64,000 nt of DNA, taken from positions 124,001 through 188,000 of the forward strand of contig VDFB02275574.1 of assembly GCA_007258455.2 (NCBI GenBank). Reading direction: 5' to 3'. Source of the stretch: Sequoia sempervirens (Eukaryota > Streptophyta > Pinopsida > Cupressales > Cupressaceae). The notes beneath the pieces were generated by a model. That model was given only the letters and a program-made list of their open reading frames with translations, did no database searches and was not told where the DNA came from. The position numbers were made by a program, and so were the translations under genes. Below are positions 37,351 to 49,029 of this stretch, one piece after another (the stretch's first letter is position 1; each line of letters opens with the position of its first letter).

Positions 37351-37764
37351 TGAAAAATTTAAGAGCATGAGGTTTTCTAAAAATGATAAGCAGCAGAAAC
37401 ACCTTTGTTACTAGAATGAAATTGAAGGTCCCTGCAGGAGGCAATTTTGTAACCACCCCAAGGTGATTTCAAAACCACCAATTTCCCTAAAGAGGCAGTT
37501 TGATGACCACTTCCTGCACAAAAGGGCAGTTTCAATTTGATAACAAATTTTGAAACGAATAGTTCAACTAATCTCATTCCAATTCCACTTCTGGTTCCTA
37601 GTGCACAAGAGAGATATTCCAACATCTATACAAAGGCATGAGGAGGTTGGGTTACATCATCTGAAGCTTTTGTGTGTGTTGTAGTGATCAAATTTAGAAG
37701 AAATAAGTTGTAGAAGACATTGGGGACTTGACAACGAGCAGCTGGAGCAGCTATCAGTTGTATC

Positions 37765-38867
37765 CATAGTTAGCAAAGTTGGCGAGTACTCACCAGATTT
37801 TTTGTCTAGCGAGTACCTCGCCAAAAAACTCACAGGTTTTTTCTGCTGAGTTTTTGGCGAGTTTTTTCAAAAAACTAGACAAGTATGTGCAATTAACTTT
37901 TTATAAACAAAAATGTGTCAAATCCCTAATTTCTCCCTCAAGTGATAAAATTGTGAAAATGCCGTGCGACATGAAGTTTTGTGTGGTTTCAAAGGCCTTG
38001 ATTTGGGCTTGGTGGCGAAGGTTCCACCCCTTGACCCTACCTTGTACGCAACAAGGAATGCACCAAGGGTGTTGCCCCTAGGCCTCACAACCCCATTGGG
38101 GGCGTTGCCCCAAACCTCCACGAAGGGGTGCTACCCCTTGACCTTGTTGGGGGCTTTGCCCCTCAACCCCATTGGGGTCTCAACTCCCAAACCCCCACCG
38201 GTTATTGGGATCTCTTCTCATATAAGAAATTTGATTACAATGAGGAGGTTTGGGAGTGGAGACTAGAATTGACAACTAAGACAATTATCTTTAGCATTAT
38301 CATAATATCATTGATCAATGATGAAGTACCATACTATCAATATCAAAGATTCAAATGTCATTATTTTTATAAAACACAATAGAACCTTAAGCTTTGCACA
38401 ACAAAGGTGGAGGATAAACTGAAGGAGGTCATTGATATGGTCGAATCGGAGTCACAAACACAACCTTCAATGCTGAGCAAGGAGCTGCAACTCAATGCAA
38501 GGATTAGAAACTCTCCCTAGTTTTCACTAGACCAAGGAAGATGAAGTTGTAAAATGTTGTAATATGCAATTTATGAATTGTTATGATGAATTTCAAAGGC
38601 AATCATTGTGAATTCATAATAGTTGCTAACTAACTATTGTATCAGGATTTTGCATGATGATGCGATTTTGTACTCAATTTGTATTTAAATAAATCAAATT
38701 TAATAGAAAACACTTTTGTACTCATTTATGGACTCATTGGATACATTTTGTCATTAAATTTTGCAAAAGAAATGTGTTTATAAAGAAATTTAAGGAATTC
38801 TTTAAGTTGTCGAGTCGCAAATTTTCGGTCTACCGAGTATTTTCCAAGTAAGAGTCTACCAACTATG
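37765..38867. mobile_element. non-autonomous hAT-like element, 1,103 bp, perfect 8-bp target duplication
   Basis: GTTGTATC occurs directly outside both ends (37757-37764 and 38868-38875). The termini are CATAGTTAGCAAAGTTGG at the left and, reverse-complemented, CATAGTTGGTAGACTC at the right, sharing CATAGTT-G. Both subterminal parts carry GAGTA/CTCG words. Near 38.02-38.20 kb a GC-rich block repeats TTGGGGGCGTTGCCCC and related self-complementary words. No transposase domain is recognisable; 38250-38520 is weakly open. Size and 8-bp duplication fit a defective hAT derivative. Confidence 0.8.
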
Positions 38868-38875
38868 GTTGTATC

Positions 38876-39142
38876 TCCTATATGTACTTGTTCTTTTATT
38901 GATTAATAACATTTTGGTAAATGAGCATTTGTTGCTACCAGCTAGGCTTTCCCCCTCTTTGGGTCTTTCAAGATAAATTTTTAGTTTTGTGTAGTTAATT
39001 ATTCTTATTTCTGCACTTATATTTCTGGTTTACACAGCATCGTACCCTCTAAGAATGTCTAATTGTTTGAACAATAAGGCAATAGTTGAATTTGATGTTC
39101 TAACAATTCCTACAAGCAAAATCTTAGAAATTACAGATCAAT
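38876..39142 (+). repeat. possible LTR remnant split by the hAT-like element
   Basis: Sequence on both sides of the hAT-like element (about 37670-37764 and 38876-39142) leads directly into a primer-binding site, so it may be one LTR. No second copy was found to prove it, and the left edge is unknown. Confidence 0.35.
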
Positions 39143-39560
39143 TTGGTATCAGAACAGTTTTCTAATCTTTACAAATTGTGGAAAGAGAGTTTGTATGATA
39201 GTCAATAGATCTTCAAGAAGGAAAGAGATGCTTCCTTGAAATTTGGAAATCAATATCCACAAGTAGAATCAAGAAGCAAGAATTGATGGAGATTTGAATG
39301 CAAAGTAACCGCCTTGGAGGGCCACATGGACAGTTTGATGAGTAATCAAACTTCAATCAGCCAACAGCAAGAGCACATAACATAGCTGCCAGGACAAATG
39401 GCCCAAGAACAATCATCTATTCATTCATTGGTGAGAGCTATAACCAAGAAGTTGGTATTGGAGATGATGGAGAAGATGATTTTGATGTAAAATCCTTCTT
39501 GAGGGAAAGGCCGTTGTTAGAAAGGAAGGTTGATGCAAGGGCATCAGGAGCCTCATAAGC
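39143..39560 (+). pseudogene. retrotransposon primer-binding site and start of gag remnant
   Basis: TTGGTATCAGAAC at 39143 matches the plant retrotransposon primer-binding site complementary to initiator Met-tRNA (TGGTATCAGAGC) with one change. Downstream, around 39300-39420, a broken Gln-rich frame (SQQQEHIT, then GQMAQEQSSIHS) looks like a gag leader. Coding signs fade after 39560. Confidence 0.45.
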
Positions 39561-41089
39561 ACACTTTTTGTTGTTTTTTGAGTTTTAGGTTGTTGGTGTG
39601 TTTTGGAGTCTAATAAGGTCATTTATGACCATTTGGAATCATATGGATTCATTTTGGAGTGATTAATTGGGTTTTGTTTAAAAAAATTGAAAAGTTGTCA
39701 AATGTTGCTAAAAGTTGTCATGCAACTTTAGCAAAGTGGCAAAAAATCAAGAAAATGGTTACATGCAAGCAAGAAACGGTTACAAACCATTGGGATTGGT
39801 TGTAAATGAATGAAGACACCTTCAAAAAGTCGAATAGAGTGTTGGAGAACTGATTTTTGTAATTGGGTGAATGAAAAAACAAGCTTTTTCTGTGTTTCTA
39901 TCGTTGCAGTCCTGTTCTTCTTTCTTGTACGGCCTGTATGGCCCATTTAATGATCTGTACTTGATTGGAGATGTTAGAGGATTGAATTACCTTTCATATG
40001 TTTTTGGTTTCGTCAATTTCATTGAGTTTTGTGCAAGTTATGGGCCAAATACCCTCACTAGCTTGTTCAGAAATTACTGTTTGCAAGCATAAAATAGCAT
40101 TGTAAAGATCTGTACGGACCGGTACGGCCCATAAAAGTGGATGAATGGAAAGAGGTTGATGTTACAGCAAAACTTTCTTTTTACCAATAGTTTTGGAAAT
40201 GCATTTTGAAGGGTCAAACAAGCCTATTTCTCAAAACTGCCTGTAGCAGACCTAGGGTTTCTAGGAAGCTTAAAAAATTCATATATTTTTATTCCACCGT
40301 TGAAAAATTCTAAAACTTTGTGAAAACCTTCATTTGGATGTGTTCTCAAAACTTTCTTTTTACCAGTAGTTTTGGAAATGCATTTTGAAGGGTCAAACAA
40401 GCCTATTTCTCAAAACTGCCTATAGCAGACCTAAGGTTTCTATGAAGCTTAAAAAATTCATATCTTTTTATTCCACCATTGAAAAATTCTAAAACTTTGT
40501 GAAAACCTTCATTTGGATGTGTTCTATGTGTTCACAAAAGGAAAATTCCTAATTCTATCATTTGAGTGGTTTATGAAAGTCTGTATGTTTTCACTAGCCC
40601 TAGGATTGTTAAAAAAGCCTTATTAGAACTATAACAAACCTCGTTTTGCCCTCTGTACAAAACAACCCTACTTAAATTTAACATATGTTTTAGTAAAAGC
40701 CAAAAGGGTATCTAAATCAGGGTTTACATCTCTGTTAGCAGTTGTATGGAAAAATTTATGCCAAAAAAGGTCTTTTAGGAGGGCTACTAGGCAATTGAAG
40801 GTCTAGGTTGTAAGGTATAAGTTGAAATATCCAAGTAAGGTGTGAAAGATTTTCTTTGAGGAGTTTGTTGTTGTTTGCAAATTGCTTATCATCTACATCA
40901 AAGGTATAATATAAACTAAATCAATTGGAAGTTGAAATAAAATTGAAATAAAACAATTTTAAGGCCAAGTAAATGCACAATTGTTAGATTCATGGATTAA
41001 ACAGATGGATGTCCATTTTATTGTGCTTAATGTAAGTGGCACACATAAGATTTCTTTTCCAAGCCTCAAATATTACAGTAAAGTTTTAT
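39561..41089. other. unassigned AT-rich stretch containing a tandem duplication
   Basis: Apart from the 179-bp duplication at 40168-40525, no gene, element end or RNA is supported. An open frame at 39871-40092 is hydrophobic and unassigned. Confidence 0.4.
40168..40525. repeat. two-copy 179-bp tandem duplication
   Basis: The two units begin CAAAACTTTCTTTTTACC at 40168 and 40347. They differ at only a few positions, including G/A changes in CTGTAGCAG / CTATAGCAG and CCTAGG / CCTAAG, and one short AT variation. A recent local duplication is the simplest reading. Confidence 0.9.
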
Positions 41090-42969
41090 TTATAATGATC
41101 AATTAGCTTTTAGGATAGACTTTAGGAATCTTCTTTAACAAAGTCATGTTGACTTTAGGTTATTGTTTTTTGCTTTATTAATTTTCAATATTATCCTCTT
41201 AATTGTCGCTCTTATCCTCTTTAGATAAGTATTTGTAATCTTATATAAGGATGTTTTTGCTCCTTATTTCTTAACTAATTAGTAATGCAATCTTGGTTAT
41301 CTATTTGTGCTATATTTTTGTAATATGGTGTCAGAGCCCAAGTCGAACTTCAAGATTGGTGAACACATTAAGATCTAGGGACTACTACCAGCAGTGATGA
41401 TTTGAAGAATACCTATAACATAGGAAAGACCCAAAAGAGTTCATATGGAATTGTATGGAACTATACATAATCATCTAGGGTAGAAAAATCATGACTATTT
41501 TTTAGTATAAATCACATATTTTGACCCTTTTTATGAGAAACTCATGGTTTTTTTTCAAAAAAAAAATTAGCTAGATTTTTTAATTGCATTAGATTTTTAT
41601 AAAAATCGTGATGGTTTTTTGGCAGTTTAGGTCGCAGCTAGGGCATATGTGCAGGTCCGACAACTAGGGAACAGGTTTTTGGCGATTTTAAAATAAAATT
41701 GAGTTCTTTTTATATTTTTGCAAATCCTCTACGACTAAGTTTTTTTCAGAATTTTTTTTGGCAAATCCACAATGGCCAAGGTTTCAGCCAAATTTTCAAT
41801 AGTTTTTGCAAGTTTGGTGGCTATGACTATTTTTTATTTGCGGCTAGGCCACAAGATTTGCAACTAGAGCAAAAATTGAAAGATTTGCAAAGTTTCAAAC
41901 AAGGGTTTGAAAGGTTATTTTTTGTTGTGGCTAGAAAAGCAATTTTTGACGGTTTTTTATAAAATCATGGGTGTTCATTTACTGACTAGCGTTCGACGGA
42001 AAAAATTTCAATTATTTTCCATTTTATTAGCAAAAAATTTAGTATTTGCAAAACTAGGGTTTTATGAAATTTTTCAGGGTTACAACAACAATGTGACTAG
42101 AGGTTTCATTCTTTAAGCCGAAGGCATATCCTTATTTGAGATGAGTGGGCTAAGTTTTACCATCGACAATTCAAATCGTCCTTCTGACCATGGAAATAAT
42201 GTCCACCGTTCATTTTCATCGCTGAATATCCTGACATTATAAGTGTCATCAAGGACGTTAACTTCATCATGCATGACGAAAGGAGAACAAAAGGCAAAAT
42301 TGGGTAAGTGTCATGACAGTTGCCTGAAGCTTATCATCTTGCTTAGCCAAACAACACACCGAGGACGAGTTCATTTCAGCAGCTTGTTTTGGTACGGGAA
42401 AATGAGTGGGTTGCAAAAGCCTCACGTCGTGGCTGAGGAAGCTGAAAGCTTCAAAATAGCATTTCAATGAAAGTCTTTTCCTGAAATTGAATCTTTTCCT
42501 CAAAGTCTTTTGATGACGCTCAATCTTCCTCTGAATGTCCAAACAGCAGGCAAAATGAATCTTTTCCTAAAAATGAAGTAGAATGTAAAATAAATAAATT
42601 ATAAATTTGTGCATATCGTTCCACAATGAAAGCTTTTTATGCTTCTGGGTGTTTAACTTGGAGGCGAGAAACCTTGCTGACAAATCTCCAACTTGAGCTA
42701 CACATTTCTGATGGGGAGCATTCATCTGAGTTGACACGATTGCTCAACAAAAGCTCTATAAGTTAACTTTTTTGTAACTCCATACCCAAAACATAGACCA
42801 TGTTTTTCCAAATTGACCTTCCACACCTCTTTAGCGTACCCATTGCACACTAAGGTGAAATTGCTAGTTACTATGTAATTACAAATTGCTAGAGGAAAAA
42901 TGGCCTCTTTACCCGACATCATGTTGGAAGGCAGCCAATATTTTACTAGCAAGAATTACAGCACCTAGA

Positions 42970-43850
42970 AGCAACAAATGCTAACAATCTTCAAGCATAG
43001 ATGCCTCGAAAAGATCGTCCTCAATACCAACACTCAACCAACGGTTGCATGTAAAGACCAAAACAAATTTGATGAACGTGATAGAGAATCATTCATGTTG
43101 ATCAAATTATCAATGAAAAATGCCATGCTTCCTGAAGTTCAAACAGTTATGACTTCAGCTAAAATTTAGAAGCATATGCAAGAACTTCATGAGACTTTGG
43201 ATAAGGGCAAGGTCTTCTTTCTAAAGAAATGCCTTTTTCGATCACTATGGATGAAAAACGTCCTTGTAGAAGCATTTATTCAAGACCAAGGACATCAAAG
43301 ATTAGTTGTCAGACATTGGTTAAAAGATGGAAGAAGAGGACATGGTGGTAATCACGCTGAAAAGCTTACCATGTGCTTATGAACATTTCATTGAGACACT
43401 CAATATCACCTCTACAAAGGTTGACCTAATGTTTGAAACTTTGAAGAGCTATACAATAAGCTCTTATAGTAGGACAGACGGAAGAAACGGTTTGGTAGCA
43501 GCAGTAAGACGAGTGTGGAATAGGCATTTGCAACCAAAGACAAAGGCACAGGAAAATGGTCAAACAAGAAAGGACAAGGTCACAAAGAGGATGCAACAAA
43601 GAATTTGTAAATATCACATGTCATTATTGTGGTAAGTTGGGTCATATGAAGAAGCACTACAGAAAAAGGTTGGCTGAACAAAAATCCAACCACGGAGAGC
43701 CTCAACAAAATGAACAAAAGGCTCATGTCGCAAAGCATTTCGAAGAGAAGGCATCAACTTTCTATAGTAGATCAGTCAATCATCTACATGGTACATCGAT
43801 TCAAGAGCATCATGTCACTTTATCAACAAGCAAGATAGGTTCATAGAGTA
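42970..43850 (+). pseudogene. copia gag with damaged zinc knuckle
   Basis: In shifting frames the region reads EEEDMVVITLKSLPCAYEHF then IETLNITSTKVDLMFETL, a typical copia gag motif. It continues to CHYCGKLGHMKKHY near 43617, where the last Cys of the C-x2-C-x4-H-x4-C knuckle has become His. Several frameshifts and stops interrupt it. In an active element gag builds the particle and binds RNA. Confidence 0.8.
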
Positions 43851-44089
43851 CACTACTTGCTATGATTTTGTGATCTTTGGTGGTGGTGAGAATGACAATT
43901 GTAGGCAGATGGATTGTACAAATAATCTCTAGAAGGAAAAGGTTACTTTTCCCAATGTCTACTATGTATTGGGAATGGAGCTCAATCTACTTTTTGTAAC
44001 TCAAATTATGCGACATAGTCCTAATCTAGATGTCATTTTCAGCAAACACAAATGCAAATATCACTGACAAGGAGACCAAGAAGACTATT

Positions 44090-44460
44090 GCTTTTGGTAT
44101 AGAAAATCATGGATTGTGTAGATTAGTTGAACTTGGATAGGTCAAGGGACATGCATTGTCAGCCAAGAGTGCATTAGCCATTGCTACACTTTGGCATCAG
44201 TGGTGACACCTAAATTTTCCCTACCTCTCTCAGTTGGCTCGAGAGAACTTGGTAGGTGGAATTCCTGACATTCAACAATAGATACAAGGTGTGTATGGGG
44301 CTTGCCAAACAAGGAAGCAACATAGAACATAATTTAATGATGAACAAGCTTGAAGAGCCAAGAAATCTTGCAGTTGGTTCATGCAGATATTTGTAAACAA
44401 CTGAACACAGCATCAATCACTAGGTGCAACTATTTTATTTTGTTTGTGGATGATTGAAAT
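44090..44460 (+). pseudogene. copia pre-integrase and integrase start (truncated)
   Basis: Readable pieces are ALAIATLWHQW, HLNFPYLSQLARENLVGGIP and YGACQTRKQHR, the GAG-pre-integrase zinc region, followed by FNDEQA, SCSWFMQIF in a shifted frame and ILFCLWMI, the first strand of the integrase core. At least five stops are present. Coding similarity ends abruptly near 44460. Confidence 0.78.
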
Positions 44461-45271
44461 AGGGAAGATAGGTGCATCAATATTCAATCACCCCATTTTA
44501 ATATAGAAAGCCCCTATTTTTCTACATTTCAAAAGCAACTACACAAACAAGTATATAGTGAAACATTTCATAGGCAAATAATTCTCAACAAATACATAGC
44601 AAGGATCCCTCTAAAATTGGGGAATAAATGAGCTATTATAAACTTGTGTAATTTTTTTGAAAATTCTTGCCATATCATATTGTAGCTTTTTTGGATACTT
44701 CTAGACCATTACCTATTCCAAGGGACTACATAGTCTACAAGATTTCATAAAGAAAAAATTGCATTGCCTCAGTTATAGAAGATCAGGCTCAAAGACAAAG
44801 GTAGAAAAATTGGAAAGATATTTGATTTTGGAAGTAATCGATATTTTTGCAAAAATCCATGAAGATAGAAAATCGTAGAATGGGGAGCGAAAGTATTAGA
44901 AAGTCACAGAAGTTGACAAATAATTAAAAGACCGGATATAATGTAGAGAACAACTATTTTAGAAACATATCAAAACCGAGGAAGTGTATGCCAATCCTAT
45001 ACCCATGACTCCAACAATTCAAAGAACAGGGAAAGAGGCATATCAAAGAAGTACTGATATAATATTTATTAGTATTAATATTTATATTAAATTATTAATT
45101 ATAATAATTAATATAAATAATTATATTATTTTTAAATTATATAATAATTGAACGTATCAAAAAAAATTATATAATAATTGATATTATAATATCATATAAA
45201 TATAATATAATTAGTATATTAATTGACATAATACAATATAATACTAATATAATTATTGTATTGTTATATTT
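44461..45271. other. AT-rich spacer, nothing recognised
   Basis: 45050-45260 is almost pure A/T with repeated ATTATAATATA-like words. No gene or RNA is supported. Confidence 0.5.
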
Positions 45272-45555
45272 CTAAGTTGTCAATTTTGGTACTAGTTCGG
45301 GTTTGGGTTCGAGGGTTCAGTTTGCAGGTTTGGCTAAAAAAAATTTGGGTTTTGGGTTCGTTCGTACAAAAAACATGTAAAAATCAAATATATATATGCA
45401 GCCTAGAAGCATGCAGTAGGATTACAATATCACATAACATCATATAAACAACAAAACCACCATAAACTTGAATGTCATTTAAAACATGCATCATAAGTAT
45501 TCATCATTCAAACTTCAAGTTCAATATTAAAATAATAATATCAAGTTCAACACTT

Positions 45556-45616
45556 TTAATCATCAAATGGATTTTCTAAATCATCAATATCATTGTCAAC
45601 ATTGACATTAAATGAT
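45556..45616 (-). pseudogene. C-terminal acidic tail of the minus-strand hAT transposase
   Basis: Read on the minus strand from 45616, the frame gives FNVNVDNDIDDLENPFDD and a TAA stop at 45556-45558. Joined to the transposase frame that ends at 60453, with one copy of GTAGG removed, the codons run on without a shift. An acidic tail after the dimerisation region is usual in plant hAT proteins. The LTR insertion therefore cut the gene 20-odd codons before its stop. Confidence 0.75.
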
Positions 45617-45621
45617 GTAGG

Positions 45622-46860
45622 TGTGAGAGAGGGGGACCACTGCATGCAAGACCCTAGGTCACAGATGGTCAAGACGCGAGAGGCTGCCCTAACTTACCTC
45701 AACTAAGTGTATTGTTTAGGGTATGAGGATGAGAATGATGAGGAGTTTAGAGTCCTACGATCACTCTGCAATTTGAGTTTCAAGATGGGGCTAGGCGAGT
45801 CGATCTTTAGTTCCAACTCTGCGCCTCAGGGAGCTCTCTGCCCGAGGACGTCAGCGCAAACTTCAGACGTTAGCACGGCGCGCTGGCGTCTCAGAAACGC
45901 GTTATAGTCCGTACGGTCAGACAACAGTCGAAACGAGATTAAACACACCAAGATGACTTGTCAGCCTAGCTCAAGCATTTATGAGCGGACAAAATAACAA
46001 TATAAAATATGAAAGGTACAAGCGAAGGTGATAGAAAACATATACCAAATCCAGGGTGATGAAGATGATCTCGTAGAAGACCCTGTTCGCCAGCTAGCTC
46101 CTCGAAGCGTGTCCACCTACACACAGCAAGAAAGAGAATGTTGGGGGGTGGCTGTATAGGGGTTTGCCTCAATCAGACCCCCGTTTAAGTGTTTCCACCT
46201 CCACAGACAGCCAATGGAAAGGAGATAAAGAAGTGATAAACACAAGTACTACAAAAATAGTACTATGCTTCTCAACCAAATGATAGAGAGGAGAGGGAAG
46301 CTTACCACCTCCACCAAGAGCACTCAAAGCTACTTGGGGGAGAAATGAGAGGAACTCAAGCCTCTGCTGCAATGGCGTGGTCCCAAACTTGCTCTACCGA
46401 CGTGATGGAGTGTGATATTGCTGCTGTTAAATGCTTGGAATGCTAGTATGTGAGCTTGTGAGAGTGAAAATATGAGAGCCAAGTCTATTCAAGAGCTCTT
46501 CCTACCTTCTTCCAACCTTCAAATGCAAGTACAAAGACTAATTATGAAGGAGAGAGGCAAGAAACGGCCATATTCATGTCGGCTGGCCAAAGGAGGCGTT
46601 ACAACTTCGTTGCCAATGAGAAGAGTAACGCCTTTGTTGGCTCAGCCGCAAGAATCTGCCAGGGATGTAAGCACATCGTGCAGACATTTGCGCGCCACGC
46701 AGGCGTCCCCAACAGAAACGCCTCCACCGACATGCAAAACAGGCGCCAAGTGGACTGCCATCAGCAGGATTAGGTGAATTAAGCCTCCGACTTAGGTTTT
46801 CTAGAGTGTAATAAGGCAAAAAGAGGAATTGCACCTAGGGTGCAAATTCGCTCTTATACA
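45622..46860 (-). repeat. LTR copy A (solo), flanked by GTAGG on both sides
   Basis: The segment starts TGTGAGAGAGGGGGACC and ends CTCTTATACA on the plus strand. GTAGG stands at 45617-45621 and at 46861-46865, a perfect 5-bp target duplication. It aligns along its length with LTR copy B (59124-60452). Orientation follows from the primer-binding site and purine tract of the linked element. The right neighbour is hAT transposase sequence rather than retrotransposon interior, so this copy is a solo LTR. Confidence 0.88.
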
Positions 46861-46865
46861 GTAGG

Positions 46866-48099
46866 AAAACTAGATGAATCACAAGCAGTGCCAGTGGAAT
46901 GGTCATTAGCACTAATATTGTGCTCATGTTGGCTATTGGACTCCTCATATGTAATATGGTGGGAAGTGGAAGCATCCAAGTCAATATGCTCTAGCTCTAT
47001 ATCCCACAACTTCGTCTCCCCTTCCTTGTAGTCATTTTGTTTGTGTGAAAGGAGACGCAAGTTGGAATGCACATATACTAAGTTCTCCACTCTTTGTGAG
47101 AGCAATTTATTGCGCTTTACTAAGTGGATGAAAGAATATGTGCTCCAATTCCTCTCAGATGCAGATGAACTAGCAACCTATGAAGACAAAGTAAACAATT
47201 AAAGTTATACATTATAAAAAAATAAAAAATTATAAATGAAACTTTACAAACTAAAATATGAAAATTCATTAAACTTGTTCTTGATAAAAAAATTTGATTG
47301 CAAGGGGTTGTAGATGTTGGAAGTATTGGCCATGGAAGTACCACCAACTATGAGCATCCTTTAAGAACCTATCATGAAGAGCCTCAATACCTTGACCATT
47401 TGAGTGCACAAAATCAATGAACTCGCTCATGGCTATACCTCGCAATTCAGGTTCAGGGAAGAGTCTAATGAATGCTTCCTTGTACCCTTCAGCCACTTCA
47501 AAATATCTATAAGGGGGAAGCCTTCCTGGCACAAAAAGAATTTGACTACTGTAGTATTTTGGAGACAATACAAAGGCAAGATGTAATGGAGTGGTCATTT
47601 TGTTCCATCTTTCTTCAATAATTGCATGCACTTGTTTGAAGAAAGTCTCTTCAGGGTCTTGCTCTTTCGCATTTATGGTGCACTTCATCTTCTCAATCAT
47701 TGAGTTGATGCTATTATATATCTCTCCAATGCATGGCTTGCCCATGTCAATATAGCGAATCATACTCAAAATGTGCTCGATGAAACTAAGGAGATATTCT
47801 ACACGATCCCACCATGAGTCATCTAATATCATCCCCTTAATTTTTGTTGCCCTTTTAGTGCTGCTTTGCCTCCATAGACCAATTTTGGCTAATCACCATG
47901 CTAGAAAGTGCGTGTCTAACTTTCATAAGTCGTCTCAAGATGATTGTTTTAGAGGCAAAACAGGTCTCTACAACCTATTACAAATTTAAAAAATAAAATA
48001 AAATTTCAAAACAAACTTTAAAGAAGAATTAGAATACACAAACAAATTATGAAAATGTAAATACTACTTCACTTACCTTCAATAGCTCCAATTTTTAAA
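46866..48099 (-). pseudogene. duplicated 3' portion of the hAT transposase (copy A)
   Basis: Nearly identical to 60458-61695, this copy encodes the segments MILDDSWWDRVEYLLSFIEH, PRYFEVAEG-like text, FIDFVHSNGQGIEALHDRFL and the dimerisation motif SSSASERNWS-type region. Its donor after QEQ is lost by a 4-bp deletion (CAAGAACAAGTTTAAT, against CAAGAGCAAGTAAGT in the other copy). It ends abruptly at about 48099, where it joins LTR sequence mid-way, a rearrangement junction. It is not a functional gene. Confidence 0.85.
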
Positions 48100-48262
48100 C
48101 GCGGGCGTCCCCGACAGAAACACCTCCACCGACACGCAAAACAAGTGCCAAGTGGACTGTCATCAGCGGGCTTAGGTGAATTAAGCCTCCGACTTAGGTT
48201 TTCTAAAGTGTAATAAGGCAAAAAGGGGAATTGCACCTAGGGTGCAAATTCGCTCTTATACA
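48100..48262 (-). repeat. LTR fragment C, truncated 3' LTR of the gypsy-derived element
   Basis: This 163-bp piece matches the last part of LTR copies A and B on the plus strand (from GGCGTCCCCGACAG to CTCTTATACA). On the minus strand it is the start of the 3' LTR and is preceded by a purine tract. It shares the AACAAGTGCCAAG variant with copy B. Its other end abuts the hAT duplication at 48099. Confidence 0.85.
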
Positions 48263-48285
48263 TTTTGCCCCCACTTTAGCGAGCA
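48263..48285 (-). other. polypurine tract of the gypsy-derived element
   Basis: Reverse-complemented, the bases next to LTR fragment C read AAAGTGGGGGCAAAA followed by TGTATAAGAG. A purine run directly before the 3' LTR primes plus-strand synthesis and fixes the minus orientation of the element. Confidence 0.75.
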
Positions 48286-48540
48286 CAAGTACTGATGAGT
48301 GCTTGGTAAAGTAGATTAAGAAGGGAGTAGGGTTAGAAAAGTATACCTGAACCGTCGAGAAAGTAGACCGTGATCTAGCAAACTTGAAGATGTAGGGCAA
48401 ACAAAAGACTCCATAGCTACTCGAAACTATGAAGTTTGAACAACAAAGCGTCTTACAAGCCTGCAGACCTGCAAGGAGGCAACCCCCAAGATCTCTTGCA
48501 TGGAGGAAGCCCCAAGGAAGCGGACTCCGCAGAGTCAAAA

Positions 48541-48995
48541 AGCGGCAACATGTCTACGCGCAGATAGAGCATGTCTAAAGCGTCAATGCGTCTACCCGCA
48601 GATAGAACACATCTAAAAGCGTTGATGCATCTACCCGCAAATAGAACACATCTAAGAGCGTCGATGCGTCTACCCACAGATAGAACACATCTAAAAGTAG
48701 CGACATGTCTACCCGCAAATAGAACATGTCTAAAGCGTCGATGTGTCTACCCGCAGATAGAACACATCTAAAAGCGTCAATGCGTCTAACACATTTAAAA
48801 GCGTCAATGCATCTACCCGCAGATAGAACACATCTAAAAGCGTCGATGCATCTACCCGCAAATAGAACACATCTAAAAGCGGCAACATGTCTACCTGCAA
48901 ATGGAACATGTCCAAAGTGTCGATGTGTCTACTTGCAGATAGAACACATCTAAAAGCGGCGACACGTCTATCAGCAAATAGAACATGTCTAAAGC
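48541..48995. repeat. ~39-bp minisatellite, about 12 units in two hairpin-forming classes
   Basis: Units are about 39 bp: a left arm, CTACCCGCAGATAGA, a right arm, then TAAAAGCG. In eight units the arms are RATGYRT and ACACATC/T; in four they are ACATGT-like and CATGTC. Left and right arms are near-complementary within a unit (GATGTGTCTA with TAGAACACATC; GACATGTCTA with TAGAACATGTC). One unit is shortened. The array sits between the protease linker and the 3' end of the gypsy-derived element. It is not a CRISPR array: there are no unique spacers. Confidence 0.9.
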
Positions 48996-49029
48996 GGTCG
49001 GTCATGTAGACCGAAAAGCTTTCAAAGGG

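Larger units (their letters stand above)
41090..44460 (+). mobile_element. truncated Ty1/copia retrotransposon
   Basis: An LTR-like segment (about 41090-41332) carries a TATA-like CTTATATAAGGATG near 41251 and ends before TGGTGTCAGAGCCC at 41333, a Met-tRNA primer-binding site. A long poorly coding leader (41.35-42.95 kb) precedes gag, protease traces and the start of integrase. Similarity stops near 44460 inside the integrase core. Reverse transcriptase, RNase H and the 3' LTR are absent. The missing 3' half parallels the minus-strand copia at 25-29 kb. Confidence 0.75.

Noticed and set aside
46866..48099. Second independent hAT insertion
   Set aside because: It is nearly identical to 60458-61695, shares the same LTR junction and target sequence, and ends at a rearrangement breakpoint, so it is a duplicate, not a new insertion.
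48541..48995. Regular ~39-bp repeats resembling a CRISPR array
   Set aside because: There are no unique spacers, units are degenerate and contiguous, no cas genes occur, and the context is a plant retroelement.
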